Assembly: GCF_014692505.1 (NCBI RefSeq)
Contig: NZ_JACNYK010000006.1
Location: forward strand, 224,418-288,417
Length of the DNA stretch: 64,000 nt
Direction of reading: 5' to 3'
Origin: Sphingobacterium arenae
GTDB taxonomy: Bacteria; Bacteroidota; Bacteroidia; Sphingobacteriales; Sphingobacteriaceae
A program made the position numbers and the translations under genes. The notes beneath the pieces were generated by a model, which did not search any database, was not told the origin of the DNA, and worked only from the letters and a program-made list of their open reading frames with translations. Below are positions 47,015 to 56,935 of this stretch, piece by piece. How positions within the stretch are numbered: position 1 is the stretch's first letter; each line of letters starts with the position of its first letter.

Positions 47015-48388
47015 TTATCTAAATTTTGTGTATAATATATTCAATTTTATTTTGGGTGTGGAATTTTCCAATGCGATAGAAGCCGTGTTGAAACTAGTGA
47101 ACAAGTTAGAACTCGTAGTGCTTAAATAGAAGGAGGTGTTGTCATACACACTAGACGATTTAAGTTGCTGTAAGAACAACATCAGATTGAATGTATAGGT
47201 GCCATTTTGTCCTGCCTCTCGCCCCGTTACAAAAGGAGCCTGTTGAATTTGTCCTTGTTGTGCGTAAGGGTTTTGCAAGAACGAAGTAGGGACACCGTCT
47301 TTATCAGCTATAAAAAGCATTAAATTGCTTGGTATAGGGTGCATAGTATTCGATTTTGAAGAAGTTTCAATAACTAATTCTGCCTTATTGATGGCAATAT
47401 TTTCACTTTGTAAGAACTCTTTTAACGAGGGAAAAGCAATTTTCGCTACAACACCACTGCCTGCCTGGACGAAAGTTAGTCCCCCCGTAGCGGACGTTCG
47501 AAGCTCGTTGGTTGCAGACAACTCTTCAAAAGCAGTTCCTGTTCTGTCCGTGATGATATTGTTGTATTGAAACGCGGGTTCCATAATGTTAAGGGTTTTG
47601 AAACCTGTACGTTTGTGCCCGTCCGGAGAAGGATAGTTATAGTTTATCCTAACTTCCAAGGTGTCGTTGAAAGCAACTACAGCTGTATTCTCTTCATCTG
47701 GAACAAGTACTAATCCTTTAAAATATTCTTTAAAATTTTCGTAGGATGTCATTTGTATATCGCCTGCTTTTATACGGGTAAAGAAATCTTGTCCGATAGC
47801 GTCGGCTAAGCGAATGCTGAGGCTATCTATAGCGTGCATGTGTGGGCGAAAAGAAGAGGTTCCGATAGGAACGCTATTATAATCAAAGGTTTGATCAGCA
47901 AAAATAGTGGCTCCTGTAACATAGATAGGAAGCGCTTGATTTGGAAAAAGGGGAGTTGGTGTTTTTATTGTTAGTGCTTTTTCTATCTGGTGTACAGCAA
48001 TTTTCTGTGTTTTTGTCGTATCTCCAAAGGAGTAGGGGGTGGCAGTTGGTTTTAAAACTAAAGTTATGGAATCAAATTGTGCAGTCTCCGGAATGTCGTT
48101 TGTCGTTGAAGAAAGCCCAATTCTAAAATAAGAAGTAGATTTTATCGTTCCACTTTGGGGATCCATAGCTTTTCCGACCAAAAGAGTACCCGAACCTGCA
48201 GTGGGTATGTTTGTAAGCTGAACAGTGGAAGTATTGACAGTGAAAGAATCTACTAAGGTAACCCCCACGTTGCTCGTCGCGGAATTGTCTAACATGACGC
48301 TCATGTCTTTGTCGCAAGCAACGAAAACGATTAATGCGAGAAAAGAAATAGCAAAAAAGTTAATACTTCTTCTTATAAATGGATTCAT
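47015..48388 (-). CDS. DUF4270-type lipoprotein
   Basis: A 457-residue lipoprotein (Cys25, FVAC) with the DUF4270 pattern: GTLLVGKAMDPQSGTIKSTS early, then repeated beta strands and TDRTGTAFEEL and ELVIETSSKSN in the second half. The function of this Bacteroidota family is not established. The gene is upstream of, and coupled to, the kelch lipoprotein. Two -7-like promoter elements precede it. Confidence 0.82.
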   Translation of the reverse strand: MNPFIRRSINFFAISFLALIVFVACDKDMSVMLDNSATSNVGVTLVDSFTVNTSTVQLTNIPTAGSGTLLVGKAMDPQSGTIKSTSYFRIGLSSTTNDIPETAQFDSITLVLKPTATPYSFGDTTKTQKIAVHQIEKALTIKTPTPLFPNQALPIYVTGATIFADQTFDYNSVPIGTSSFRPHMHAIDSLSIRLADAIGQDFFTRIKAGDIQMTSYENFKEYFKGLVLVPDEENTAVVAFNDTLEVRINYNYPSPDGHKRTGFKTLNIMEPAFQYNNIITDRTGTAFEELSATNELRTSATGGLTFVQAGSGVVAKIAFPSLKEFLQSENIAINKAELVIETSSKSNTMHPIPSNLMLFIADKDGVPTSFLQNPYAQQGQIQQAPFVTGREAGQNGTYTFNLMLFLQQLKSSSVYDNTSFYLSTTSSNLFTSFNTASIALENSTPKIKLNILYTKFR

Positions 48389-48405
48389 ATTTGTTATTTG
48401 ACCAG

Positions 48406-48413
48406 CAAAAGTA
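48406..48413 (-). promoter_or_regulatory. -7 promoter element for the DUF4270-kelch operon
   Basis: On the minus strand TACTTTTG fits TAnnTTTG exactly, 17 bases before the start codon; ACTG is found 19 bases upstream in the -33 place. A second exact -7 match, TAGCTTTG, lies further upstream at 48479-48486. Confidence 0.45.
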
Positions 48414-48525
48414 ATGAAATAGGACTGTTAATCAGTGTTATATTTTGTTAAAAACGAGCCATTTTTACTTATGCGGTGCAAAGCTACTAATATTATTGGT
48501 GTATGAAGAACGTTCTTAGAAGTAA

Positions 48526-51291
48526 TTACAGGTTTTCGTTATTTCCATTGCTACTATCAAAACTTCGCAGATTGTAATTTAATGACAACATAAAATAACG
48601 CGTCAAGGTGTTGGATGTAACGTCGGTAATCGCAATGTCCGTGACCCTTCTAGCAATATTTTGTGCTCGATTAAAAATGTCGAAAGCTTTTAATGATAGT
48701 TCTGCATTTTTCTGTTTTAAAAACTTGGTGCCCAACGAAGCATTCCAGAGTATCGTATTTGTTCCGGGAGATTCTAACAAACCGCTGTTATAGATATACA
48801 ACAGATTGGAATGTACGATCAGTGATCCCAGAAATTCGTATGTTAATGTGTGGTTGGCAATGTGGGTGTAAACCTTGTAAGCAGCTACACGAGACACAGG
48901 ATTCTCACTTAAAGTGAGGGTGGTTCGGTAATTTAATCCCGAAACAAATTTTTTGTTAATATTGGTGTTTAAACCGACGCGCTGTTGTATACCATAATTG
49001 TATCCCTGAACAAATTCTTCATTGAGCACTGCGAAGTTACTATTGTAAAAAGTAGTGTTGTTTAGATTGATGTTGAGTTTCCATTTTTTGATGGGAATGC
49101 CAAAGCTGTTGGTCCAACGTACGCTGTATGCCCCGTCGACGTTGATGGGTCTGGTATATTGGCCACCGGCTCCTAGACGTATATCGTCAAATAGCGTGAG
49201 GGCTGTGTCGGTCGTCAGAACAGAATTGACGATTTTGTCGTTTGTATAGTTAAAATTCATACTGGAATTAAAGCTTTGCCCGGTAGATCGTTTTACATCC
49301 TTATATTGAATTTTCACCTGATGGTTATATTCTTGATGAAGATCAGGATTACCATTGCGGATGTTTAGTTCGTTCTGATTGTTAATGAAGTCCTGTAACT
49401 GGTTGACCGTCGGTGTATTGGTGGAGGTATTGTAGTTTATTTCCAAACGTTTTTCTTGGTTTATATTATAGGTGGCCGATAATTCCGGATGAAAACTGCC
49501 GAACGATGCTCGTGTAACGAGGTGGATGGGTATAGTGCGATCGTTATGACGTACGCCGTGCTGATAGCTTAATCCAATTTGAAAGCGTAATGAATCTTTT
49601 TTGTTGTAGGAGAATGATAAACCTCCTTTATGATAGTTGTAATCGTTTCTAAATTCATTAGACAGACGATCGTTAAGCTCACCCAGTTGGCCTGTCTCCG
49701 TTAGCCATTCAAATGTTTCCCGATCGGAATAGTTTAATGTGTTTCTGTAATTATAGCTAAGCTGTAACCGGCTCTGTCGAGAAATATTTTCCGTAAACGA
49801 CAGCCGATTGTTGAAGCCAGAGCCATACCCATTAGTGATACTTTGATTGTTGTTGGTGTCTATACGATTTAATAAAGCATCCTTATAATATTCTGTAAGT
49901 GCAAGGTTTTTGCCTAGGGCGTCGTTGGTGCTTTTATTTCCGGAAGCACTTAAAGAAATTGTGCGCCCCGGTTTTTTGAAACGATACATATAGGTGAGTC
50001 GTCCTCCAATATTGAAATTAGTACCGTTATTGTCGTTCTGTCTTGCGGATTTGTTAAGTAAAGCATCCTGATTTAGAAAGGTAGAAAAATGATTGCTTCC
50101 CGTGCGGCCAATAGAGCGATAGGATAGATTTGGTGCGAAATCAACACGTTGATTACTGCTGATGTTCCAACGTACACGCGCGTTTGCTTTATGTTCTGTT
50201 TGTCGGTTAAGGCTATACTGTTCCTGCGCGCGGGATTGGTTGGCGCGGTTTCCCAAAATATATTCAATATCGGATAGCGAGATGACACTTGTTTTGGAAG
50301 AACGGAAATTATAATCGCCACTAACGTCCATGGTGTTGTTAAAAAAATCATTATTATAATTAATGGCCCCCGCATACGTATCCGATAATCCGCGGTCTGT
50401 GTTGTTGTTTCCCTGTCGTGATCCGCCCCGCCCTTGCTCCGCAAAGTTCGTTTCGTTGACATTATTTGCCATAAGATTTATAGCGATTTTTTTATCGCCA
50501 TCAAAACGATTGACGGAGGTATTTAATGCGAATTTATTTTCGTCTCCATAGCCTGAAGATGCCTTTCCAAAGGTGCCTCGTTTCTTGTTTGGTTTTGTCA
50601 CGATATTGATCACTTTTTGTCGTTCTCCATCATCAAAACCAGAAAACCTGGCTTGTTCAGATTTTTCGTCTATGAGCTGAATCTTATCTATAATTTCAGC
50701 AGGTAACGTCTTAAGAGCTATCCGGGGGTCCGTGCTAAAGAACTCCTTCCCATCTACGATAATCTTGGTAACCTCCTCTCCGTGCGCTTTCACGTTCCCC
50801 TCCTCATCCATTTCTACACCTGGTATCTGCACAACCAATTCATCTGCATCAGCATATTCTCGGGTACTGAACCTTTTAGCATCGAATTCGGTGGTGTCTC
50901 CACGAAGGGAAACTGCAGGTATTCCAGTGATCTCAATTTCTTCCAAAGCGATCTCTCCAGATTCTAATGAAATATCGATGTGTATATTTTTATTTATTAG
51001 GGTAACGGATGATTTAAAAGATTGATAACTGATATTAGTAGCCAGCACACTATACATGCCTTTAGGCATGTTTTTAAACGAAAACATACCTAATCGATTT
51101 GTTGAAGTAGACCGTAATAGAGAGTCTTTTGTATTTAGAAGGTTTATCGTTACACCAGTAAGTGGAATATTCGAGACTTTATCTTCGACCTTACCGTTTA
51201 TCGTGTATTGAGCTATGGAAGCAATGCTGGTTGCTGATAAAATTAAAGTCAGGCTAATAAGACGAATACATATGAAGTGGCGAAAATCCAT
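48526..51291 (-). CDS. TonB-dependent-receptor-like outer membrane beta-barrel protein
   Basis: A 921-residue protein: signal peptide (about 1-27, SIAQ), carboxypeptidase-regulatory-like domain (about 29-110), plug-like segment (VQIPGVEMDEEGNVKAHGEE, KIIVDGKEFFSTDPRIALKT), then a barrel ending FMLSLNYNLRSFD. It belongs to the same non-SusC barrel family as the protein at 18296. It precedes the DUF4270/kelch pair by 137 bases on the same strand and may share their function. Cargo unknown. Confidence 0.88.
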   Translation of the reverse strand: MDFRHFICIRLISLTLILSATSIASIAQYTINGKVEDKVSNIPLTGVTINLLNTKDSLLRSTSTNRLGMFSFKNMPKGMYSVLATNISYQSFKSSVTLINKNIHIDISLESGEIALEEIEITGIPAVSLRGDTTEFDAKRFSTREYADADELVVQIPGVEMDEEGNVKAHGEEVTKIIVDGKEFFSTDPRIALKTLPAEIIDKIQLIDEKSEQARFSGFDDGERQKVINIVTKPNKKRGTFGKASSGYGDENKFALNTSVNRFDGDKKIAINLMANNVNETNFAEQGRGGSRQGNNNTDRGLSDTYAGAINYNNDFFNNTMDVSGDYNFRSSKTSVISLSDIEYILGNRANQSRAQEQYSLNRQTEHKANARVRWNISSNQRVDFAPNLSYRSIGRTGSNHFSTFLNQDALLNKSARQNDNNGTNFNIGGRLTYMYRFKKPGRTISLSASGNKSTNDALGKNLALTEYYKDALLNRIDTNNNQSITNGYGSGFNNRLSFTENISRQSRLQLSYNYRNTLNYSDRETFEWLTETGQLGELNDRLSNEFRNDYNYHKGGLSFSYNKKDSLRFQIGLSYQHGVRHNDRTIPIHLVTRASFGSFHPELSATYNINQEKRLEINYNTSTNTPTVNQLQDFINNQNELNIRNGNPDLHQEYNHQVKIQYKDVKRSTGQSFNSSMNFNYTNDKIVNSVLTTDTALTLFDDIRLGAGGQYTRPINVDGAYSVRWTNSFGIPIKKWKLNINLNNTTFYNSNFAVLNEEFVQGYNYGIQQRVGLNTNINKKFVSGLNYRTTLTLSENPVSRVAAYKVYTHIANHTLTYEFLGSLIVHSNLLYIYNSGLLESPGTNTILWNASLGTKFLKQKNAELSLKAFDIFNRAQNIARRVTDIAITDVTSNTLTRYFMLSLNYNLRSFDSSNGNNENL

Positions 51292-51386
51292 TATAGGTTT
51301 ATGTTAATTGTTAAAGATAAAAAAGGTGCAGCAGACTTTTGGATTGTTTCAAAAATTTTGCAAAGAGCAGTCCTTCTGAAAAATAG

Positions 51387-51394
51387 TATCTTTG
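51387..51394 (+). promoter_or_regulatory. -7 promoter element for the TetR-family gene
   Basis: TATCTTTG matches TAnnTTTG, 22 bases before the ATG at 51417. No clear -33 element. The gap to the divergent barrel gene is only 125 bases, so the regulator could act on both. Confidence 0.45.
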
Positions 51395-51416
51395 TTAAAA
51401 AATAGTATAATATTAA

Positions 51417-51959
51417 ATGAAAGAGACGACATTGAGCCGTAAAGAGAAGATAATGAAAGTAGCTCTTTCTTTATTTGCGACGAAAGGCTATGTGGATACG
51501 TCGACAAAAGAGATTGCTATAGGAGCAGGGGTGTCGGAAGCACTTATTTTTAAGCATTTTGGTAATAAAGATTCCTTGTTGACACATATTATTAAATCGG
51601 GGTATAGAAGGGTGCTTTCACATCATCGGGGAATGATGACATATAAAAACCCGAAAGAGTTTTTGAAAAATATGATTTTTCTTCCAAATAAATTGGTAGC
51701 TGATGAATCCCTCTTTTGGAAATTGCAAGAACGATTGTCGCATAATAGTTTTTCCAAGCAACAACATGAACAATTTATGAAGCCGGTGCAGCCCGTTTTG
51801 GTTAAGGCTTTTTCTGAATTAGGATATGAAAACCCCGAATTGGAAACGCAATGCTTGTTGCTTATTATTGATATGCTATGGAAAAAAGAAGCCAATGGGG
51901 ATATCGATAATGGGGTGGAACTCGCCCAGCTACTAAAAAAGAAATATAATTTGGTGTAG
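51417..51959 (+). CDS. TetR/AcrR-family transcriptional regulator
   Basis: A 180-residue repressor-type protein. The N-terminal helix-turn-helix covers about residues 8-56 (KIMKVALSLFATKGYVDTST, KEIAIGAGVSEALIFKHFGN), followed by a helical ligand domain. It is divergent from the barrel protein at 48526-51291 and upstream of a GH3 gene. Effector and targets are unknown. Confidence 0.9.
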   Translation: MKETTLSRKEKIMKVALSLFATKGYVDTSTKEIAIGAGVSEALIFKHFGNKDSLLTHIIKSGYRRVLSHHRGMMTYKNPKEFLKNMIFLPNKLVADESLFWKLQERLSHNSFSKQQHEQFMKPVQPVLVKAFSELGYENPELETQCLLLIIDMLWKKEANGDIDNGVELAQLLKKKYNLV

Positions 51960-52050
51960 AGCGATTTTATGCGTTTTTTTTCTGAAACACGTAACAATTT
52001 GGAAAAAGTATTTTTTTTTCCGTAATTCGGTTCTTGATAATTCGTATTTT

Positions 52051-53757
52051 ATGTTTAAAAAGCTCTCTTCTTTTCTCTTTCTTTGCGTTTTTTTGACAAT
52101 GAGTGTATGGGGGCAAGAAAAATCCAATTTTGTCCAGTTTATTAATGACCAACACCATTGGGTAGATTCCGTTTTTCAGAATCTCACGCCTAAAGAGCGT
52201 ATTGCACAACTTTTTTTAGTTCGTGCCCATACCAATCTAGGACAACGATATATAGATTCGGTTGCGCAAGTCATCAAACAAGAACAATTGGGAGGTTTGG
52301 TGGTGTTTCAAGGTGGGCCAGTACGGCACGCTCAAATGCTTAATCAATACCAAAAGTTAGTAAAAATTCCGTTGTTGGTGACCTTTGACGGTGAATGGGG
52401 GCTCGGTATGCGGCTTCCTGACTCTACCGTTTCCTTTCCTTATCAAATGACCTTAGGCGCTATACAAAACGAAATGCTTATTTATGAAATGGGGCGACAG
52501 GTAGCGCGAGATTTCCAACGTATTGGTATGCATTTTAATTTTGCTCCGGTAGTTGATATCAATAATAATCCAAAAAATCCAGTTATCAACTTTCGTTCGT
52601 TTGGTGATAATAAATACAATGTGGTGCGGAAGGCTAAGGCATATATGGACGGCATGGTCGACGGAAGAATTATCGCTTCCCTCAAACACTTCCCCGGACA
52701 CGGTGACACGGATGTAGATTCTCACCACGACCTCCCCCAACTGAAATTTTCTAAAGAACATCTGGACAGTCTGGAAATTTTCCCTTTTCGTGAACTAATT
52801 CAACAAGGCGCACCGGCAATAATGGTTGCCCATATGAATATTCCAGTACTGGATGCGACACCCAATATCCCCTCATCGATTTCTCGTAAGGTGGTGACAG
52901 ATCTTTTGCGAAAAGAGTTAGGCTTTAAGGGCTTAACAGTGACTGATGCGATGGATATGAAAGGGGTGAAGAAGTTTTTTCCTAATGGAGAGGCTGACGT
53001 AATGGCGATTGAAGCGGGGCATGATTTGCTGGAAATATCCGAAAATAGCGCTCGGGCCATCAGCTTAGTCGAAAAAGCGGTGAAGAGTGGACGTGTCAAA
53101 CAGACAGAACTAGACCAGCGTGTAAAACGTGTACTCGCTGCAAAGTATTGGTTGGGTTTAAATCAATATCGGCCGGTTAATACAGTGAATCTGGTGAATG
53201 ATTTAAATACACCTGCATCAAAATCATTGGTGCAGCGTTTGGCTGATGCTGCAGTTACTGTCTTGAAATCCGATAGGCGTATACGGTCATTTGATAAAAG
53301 GGACGAAACAGCTGTCGTATCCATCGGTATAAATCAACCGCAAGATTTTGAAAAAGGCTTGGCGGTGCAGTTAAATAATAAAAAAGAGTTTGTGATTACC
53401 GGAAAGGAAACGACGGATGAGATGAAAGAGCTGTTGAAGGAAGTTCGTCGGAGTCCGCAGATTGTTTTGGCAATACATGACAACCGTACACGACCAGGAA
53501 GCGAGATTAAGGTAAATGAGCAGGTACGAGAATTCATTGATCGGTTGGCGGGCAGAAGAACCATTACGGTGATGTTTACGAATCCGTATGTGATGGATAG
53601 TTTGCCTGTTGAACGAAGTAATAGCATCATTATGGCCTATCAAAATGATCCATTTATGCAGAAAGCAGCGCTGAAGGTTCTTTTGGGACAAGTCCAGGCA
53701 GAAGGTAAATTATCGGTAACCGTCAATAAACGGTTTGCGTATGGTGATGGGATATAA
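52051..53757 (+). CDS. GH3 beta-N-acetylhexosaminidase (NagZ-like), exported
   Basis: A 568-residue protein with a signal peptide ending near VWGQ. The NagZ signature KHFPGHGDT starts at Lys212, and the nucleophile Asp299 is in VTDAMDM. A C-terminal extension of about 200 residues follows the catalytic barrel, as in secreted Bacteroidota GH3 proteins. It would remove GlcNAc from peptidoglycan fragments or other glycans in the periplasm. Not clearly linked to its neighbours. Confidence 0.9.
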   Translation: MFKKLSSFLFLCVFLTMSVWGQEKSNFVQFINDQHHWVDSVFQNLTPKERIAQLFLVRAHTNLGQRYIDSVAQVIKQEQLGGLVVFQGGPVRHAQMLNQYQKLVKIPLLVTFDGEWGLGMRLPDSTVSFPYQMTLGAIQNEMLIYEMGRQVARDFQRIGMHFNFAPVVDINNNPKNPVINFRSFGDNKYNVVRKAKAYMDGMVDGRIIASLKHFPGHGDTDVDSHHDLPQLKFSKEHLDSLEIFPFRELIQQGAPAIMVAHMNIPVLDATPNIPSSISRKVVTDLLRKELGFKGLTVTDAMDMKGVKKFFPNGEADVMAIEAGHDLLEISENSARAISLVEKAVKSGRVKQTELDQRVKRVLAAKYWLGLNQYRPVNTVNLVNDLNTPASKSLVQRLADAAVTVLKSDRRIRSFDKRDETAVVSIGINQPQDFEKGLAVQLNNKKEFVITGKETTDEMKELLKEVRRSPQIVLAIHDNRTRPGSEIKVNEQVREFIDRLAGRRTITVMFTNPYVMDSLPVERSNSIIMAYQNDPFMQKAALKVLLGQVQAEGKLSVTVNKRFAYGDGI

Positions 53758-53862
53758 GGTGTTGTAGTAGTCATATTACCAGTGAAACATCATGTAAAGG
53801 TTTAAAATAGTTCCCCGCATTTAGAAAAATAATAGCAACTTATAAACTAAATATAAAATAAG

Positions 53863-55341
53863 ATGAAAAGAATAATAGCAGTCGCCCTATTGGGCGTGGC
53901 TTTATACTTCCCATCTGCGCAAGCGCAGATGGCCAAGCAAAAAGGAGTGACGTTAGAGGCACTCACCAAGCACGTCAGGGTACTAAGTCAGAAAGATGAC
54001 GAGGTATCGAAAGTAGAATTGAAACAAGAAGCGGAGGCAATGGCGAAAAGCAAGGATGAACGCTTTGTTAGCCTGGCTGTCCGTGCATATGAGGCGGCGG
54101 GCGACACCGAAAAGGCTGAGGAAGTCAACGAAAGTATATTGAAACGCTTCCCGAAAGGAATGGCTGCCCGTAGTCATGCAGCGGATGCTATTTTTAGAAA
54201 TGAGGGAGCAAATGCCGAAGAGCTCGAGAGGGAGTACGAAAAGTGGATCAAACAGTATCCTCCGAAAGCATTTGACGAAGATAACCCAACCATCTATGGC
54301 TTTGCAGCTTATTATGTAGGTCTTCGTTATGCGAAAGAGGACAATCTGGAGAAAATGAATGAATACTTGGCAATGATTGAAATGCCCTCTATTCGTATCC
54401 ATATGATTTCTGATGTGGCTCAAGAGCTCTTAAAGAACAAACAACATCGTCCGGCTCTTCCGTTATTAGAGAAAGGGTATGCCCAAACACAGGCGGCGGT
54501 AAAAGCCGAGGACACTGATATGGATACAAAACGGGTAGCGCAGTATGATGGACGTATTGCACAACAGTATGGTGTTGCATTGCTAGCAGATGGACAAATG
54601 GATGGGGCTGTTGAGGTTTTGCAGAAAGTGCATGCTTCTCGACCATCTCCCGAAACATCGTTGGCGCTGGCAGAAGGATTAACTAAACAAGGTCAGGAAC
54701 TGGATGCGTTTCTGCTGTTGCAAGAATATACGGTGAAAAACGGTAAACGAGCTGATTTTTCAGATTTGATGTCTTCACTTTATGCTAAACTGAATGGTAA
54801 TAAAGGTGATTTTGAGAACTACCTGACGTCGATAGAAAAGCAAGCGAAAGAGGCCTTAGTGGCAAAGTATGAGGCGGAGATGATTAAAAAAGAAGCTCCT
54901 GCTTTTTCATTACTAAACCGGAAGGGAGAAACCGTCAGCCTAGCAGATATGAAAGGTAAAGTTGTTGTATTGGATTTTTGGGCAACTTGGTGTGGACCCT
55001 GTAAAATATCATTCCCAGGTATGCAAGCGGCAGTCAATAAATACAAAGACGATCCCGAAGTAGAGTTTTTATTCATTGACACCTGGCAATCGGAGAAAAA
55101 CTATAAGGAACTGGTGGACAAATTCATAAAAGAAAACAACTATACGTTCCACGTATTGTTTGATGAGATGAAAGATCGTGCAAAAGCCACCGTAACCGCT
55201 TATGGCGTAAAAGGTATTCCAACAAAAGTAGTGATTGATAAAGAAGGATTTATCCGTTTTCAAAGTTCAGGAGGTAGTGACGATGTAGAAAAAATCGTGA
55301 ACGAAATGGAAACCAAAATTGACCTGGTGAAAAAAGGATAA
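53863..55341 (+). CDS. exported TlpA-like thioredoxin-domain protein with helical N-terminal region
   Basis: A 492-residue protein with a signal peptide ending near SAQAQ. Residues about 25-340 are helical with TPR-like patterns (PALPLLEKGYAQ, GVALLADGQMDGAVEVLQK). Residues about 345-488 form a TlpA/ResA-type thioredoxin domain with the active site Cys377-Gly-Pro-Cys380 in WATWCGPCK and cis-Pro in GIPTKVV. It would reduce or isomerise disulfides in the periplasm. Stands alone. Confidence 0.9.
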   Translation: MKRIIAVALLGVALYFPSAQAQMAKQKGVTLEALTKHVRVLSQKDDEVSKVELKQEAEAMAKSKDERFVSLAVRAYEAAGDTEKAEEVNESILKRFPKGMAARSHAADAIFRNEGANAEELEREYEKWIKQYPPKAFDEDNPTIYGFAAYYVGLRYAKEDNLEKMNEYLAMIEMPSIRIHMISDVAQELLKNKQHRPALPLLEKGYAQTQAAVKAEDTDMDTKRVAQYDGRIAQQYGVALLADGQMDGAVEVLQKVHASRPSPETSLALAEGLTKQGQELDAFLLLQEYTVKNGKRADFSDLMSSLYAKLNGNKGDFENYLTSIEKQAKEALVAKYEAEMIKKEAPAFSLLNRKGETVSLADMKGKVVVLDFWATWCGPCKISFPGMQAAVNKYKDDPEVEFLFIDTWQSEKNYKELVDKFIKENNYTFHVLFDEMKDRAKATVTAYGVKGIPTKVVIDKEGFIRFQSSGGSDDVEKIVNEMETKIDLVKKG

Positions 55342-55383
55342 GCTGAAAATGCGAAAGTAATAAGCAAAGCCTTCAAACCTTAA

Positions 55384-55444
55384 AATATCCTAAATAAATT
55401 GTTTTAATTTTTAAGATGATTCATTTAGGATATTGCTTTTTAAA
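55384..55444. promoter_or_regulatory. spaced inverted repeat upstream of sdaA, operator-like
   Basis: AATATCCTAAAT (55384-55395) and ATTTAGGATATT (55433-55444) are perfect 12-bp inverted copies separated by 37 A/T-rich bases. The right copy ends three bases before the exact -7 element TAGCTTTG at 55448-55455. This may be an operator pair or a long hairpin. Confidence 0.5.
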
Positions 55445-55474
55445 CGATAGCTTTGTGAAGCTTAGATTTTGGCA

Positions 55475-56905
55475 ATGGTTAAGGAACAAATCTCTATTTT
55501 TGATATGTTTAAAATCGGTATCGGACCATCGAGTTCGCATACCCTTGGTCCTTGGCGTGCTGCACAGCGCTTTGTGTCTATTTTAAAAGATAGGAAACTC
55601 CTGCAAAAGGTTGACGGTATCCAAATTTTATTATACGGTTCTTTAGCAAAAACGGGCGTGGGGCATGGCACCGATATTGCCGTGTTATTAGGGCTTAGCG
55701 GAGACGATCCGGTCACATTTGATGTGGATCGGGTCATGCCAAAAGTGCATGAAATAAAAATGTCAGGAAAGCTAAACCTCGGTACGGAACGCGTTATCGA
55801 CTTTGCCTATGCAACAGACTTATTGTTTGTCTATGCAGAAAGCCTACCTTTTCATCCCAACGCCTTGACTTTTCAAGCTTTTTTGAACGATGGCACTGCA
55901 GTGTCTGAGACCTATTATTCTATTGGAGGAGGGTTTGTCGCGCAAGAAGAGGATACGGTTGGTGTGCTACAGGAAGTTGATTTGGCTTTTCCTGTGGACA
56001 CGGCACAGGAGTTGATGATGTGGTGCATGCGGACAGGATTGAAAATTTCGGAGTTAGTGTTAGAAAATGAGCTCGCTTGGCGACCTGAAGAAGAGACTAT
56101 AAAAGGTGTCATGCAAATTTTTTATACCATCAGGGATTGTATATACAAGGGGTGTCATACGACAGGGGTGCTTCCTGGCGGACTGCACGTAGAGCGACGT
56201 GCTTCGAAGATGAATAGACGCTTATTGAAGAGGGAGGGAGAGTATAAAGATTATGAATCATGGATGGCTGCTATCCGTGAAGGAGGGAGGGATTTCGATT
56301 ATATTCTGGATTGGGTTAGTTGTTTTGCGCTTGCAGTCAATGAGGAAAATGCTTCTTTCGGAAGGGTGGTTACTGCACCCACCAATGGCGCATCTGGTGT
56401 TATTCCTGCGGTTCTCCAGTATTATATTACCTTTCACAATGGTTATAAAGAAGAGAAAATTATCCAATTTCTCGCCACAGCATCCGAAATAGGTTCCATC
56501 TTTAAGAAAGGCGCAACTATTTCTGCGGCGATGGGTGGCTGTCAAGCGGAAATTGGTGTGTCCTCTGCCATGGCTGCAAGCGCGCTAACCGAATGTTTTG
56601 GGGGGTCTCAGCGCCAAGTACTGATGGCCGCGGAAATTGCGATGGAACATCATTTGGGATTGACCTGTGATCCGATCGGTGGCTTAGTGCAGATACCTTG
56701 CATAGAAAGAAATACAATGGGTGCCGTCAAGGCAATCACTGCTGCTCAATTGGCATTAAGCTCGAATCCAGATAAAGCGAAGGTAAGCCTTGATGCCGTG
56801 GTCAGCACCATGTGGGAGACTGCGCAAGATATGAATGTGAAATATAAAGAAACTGCAGATGGTGGATTGGCTATTAAAGTGCCTTTGAGTTTACCGGAAT
56901 GTTAG
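55475..56905 (+). CDS. sdaA: L-serine ammonia-lyase (iron-sulfur)
   Basis: A 476-residue single-chain serine deaminase that turns L-serine into pyruvate and ammonia using a 4Fe-4S cluster. GPSSSHTLGP is near the N-terminus. The three cluster cysteines are Cys356 (MGGCQAEIG), Cys398 (LTCDPIGG) and Cys409 (IPCIERN); their spacing of 42 and 11 residues equals that in the Legionella enzyme. The start at ATG 55475 is preferred over TTG 55469. A TAGCTTTG element is 19 bases upstream. Confidence 0.95.
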   Translation: MVKEQISIFDMFKIGIGPSSSHTLGPWRAAQRFVSILKDRKLLQKVDGIQILLYGSLAKTGVGHGTDIAVLLGLSGDDPVTFDVDRVMPKVHEIKMSGKLNLGTERVIDFAYATDLLFVYAESLPFHPNALTFQAFLNDGTAVSETYYSIGGGFVAQEEDTVGVLQEVDLAFPVDTAQELMMWCMRTGLKISELVLENELAWRPEEETIKGVMQIFYTIRDCIYKGCHTTGVLPGGLHVERRASKMNRRLLKREGEYKDYESWMAAIREGGRDFDYILDWVSCFALAVNEENASFGRVVTAPTNGASGVIPAVLQYYITFHNGYKEEKIIQFLATASEIGSIFKKGATISAAMGGCQAEIGVSSAMAASALTECFGGSQRQVLMAAEIAMEHHLGLTCDPIGGLVQIPCIERNTMGAVKAITAAQLALSSNPDKAKVSLDAVVSTMWETAQDMNVKYKETADGGLAIKVPLSLPEC

Positions 56906-56935
56906 GTTGAGGGCCATATGAAAAAAACTAAATAG

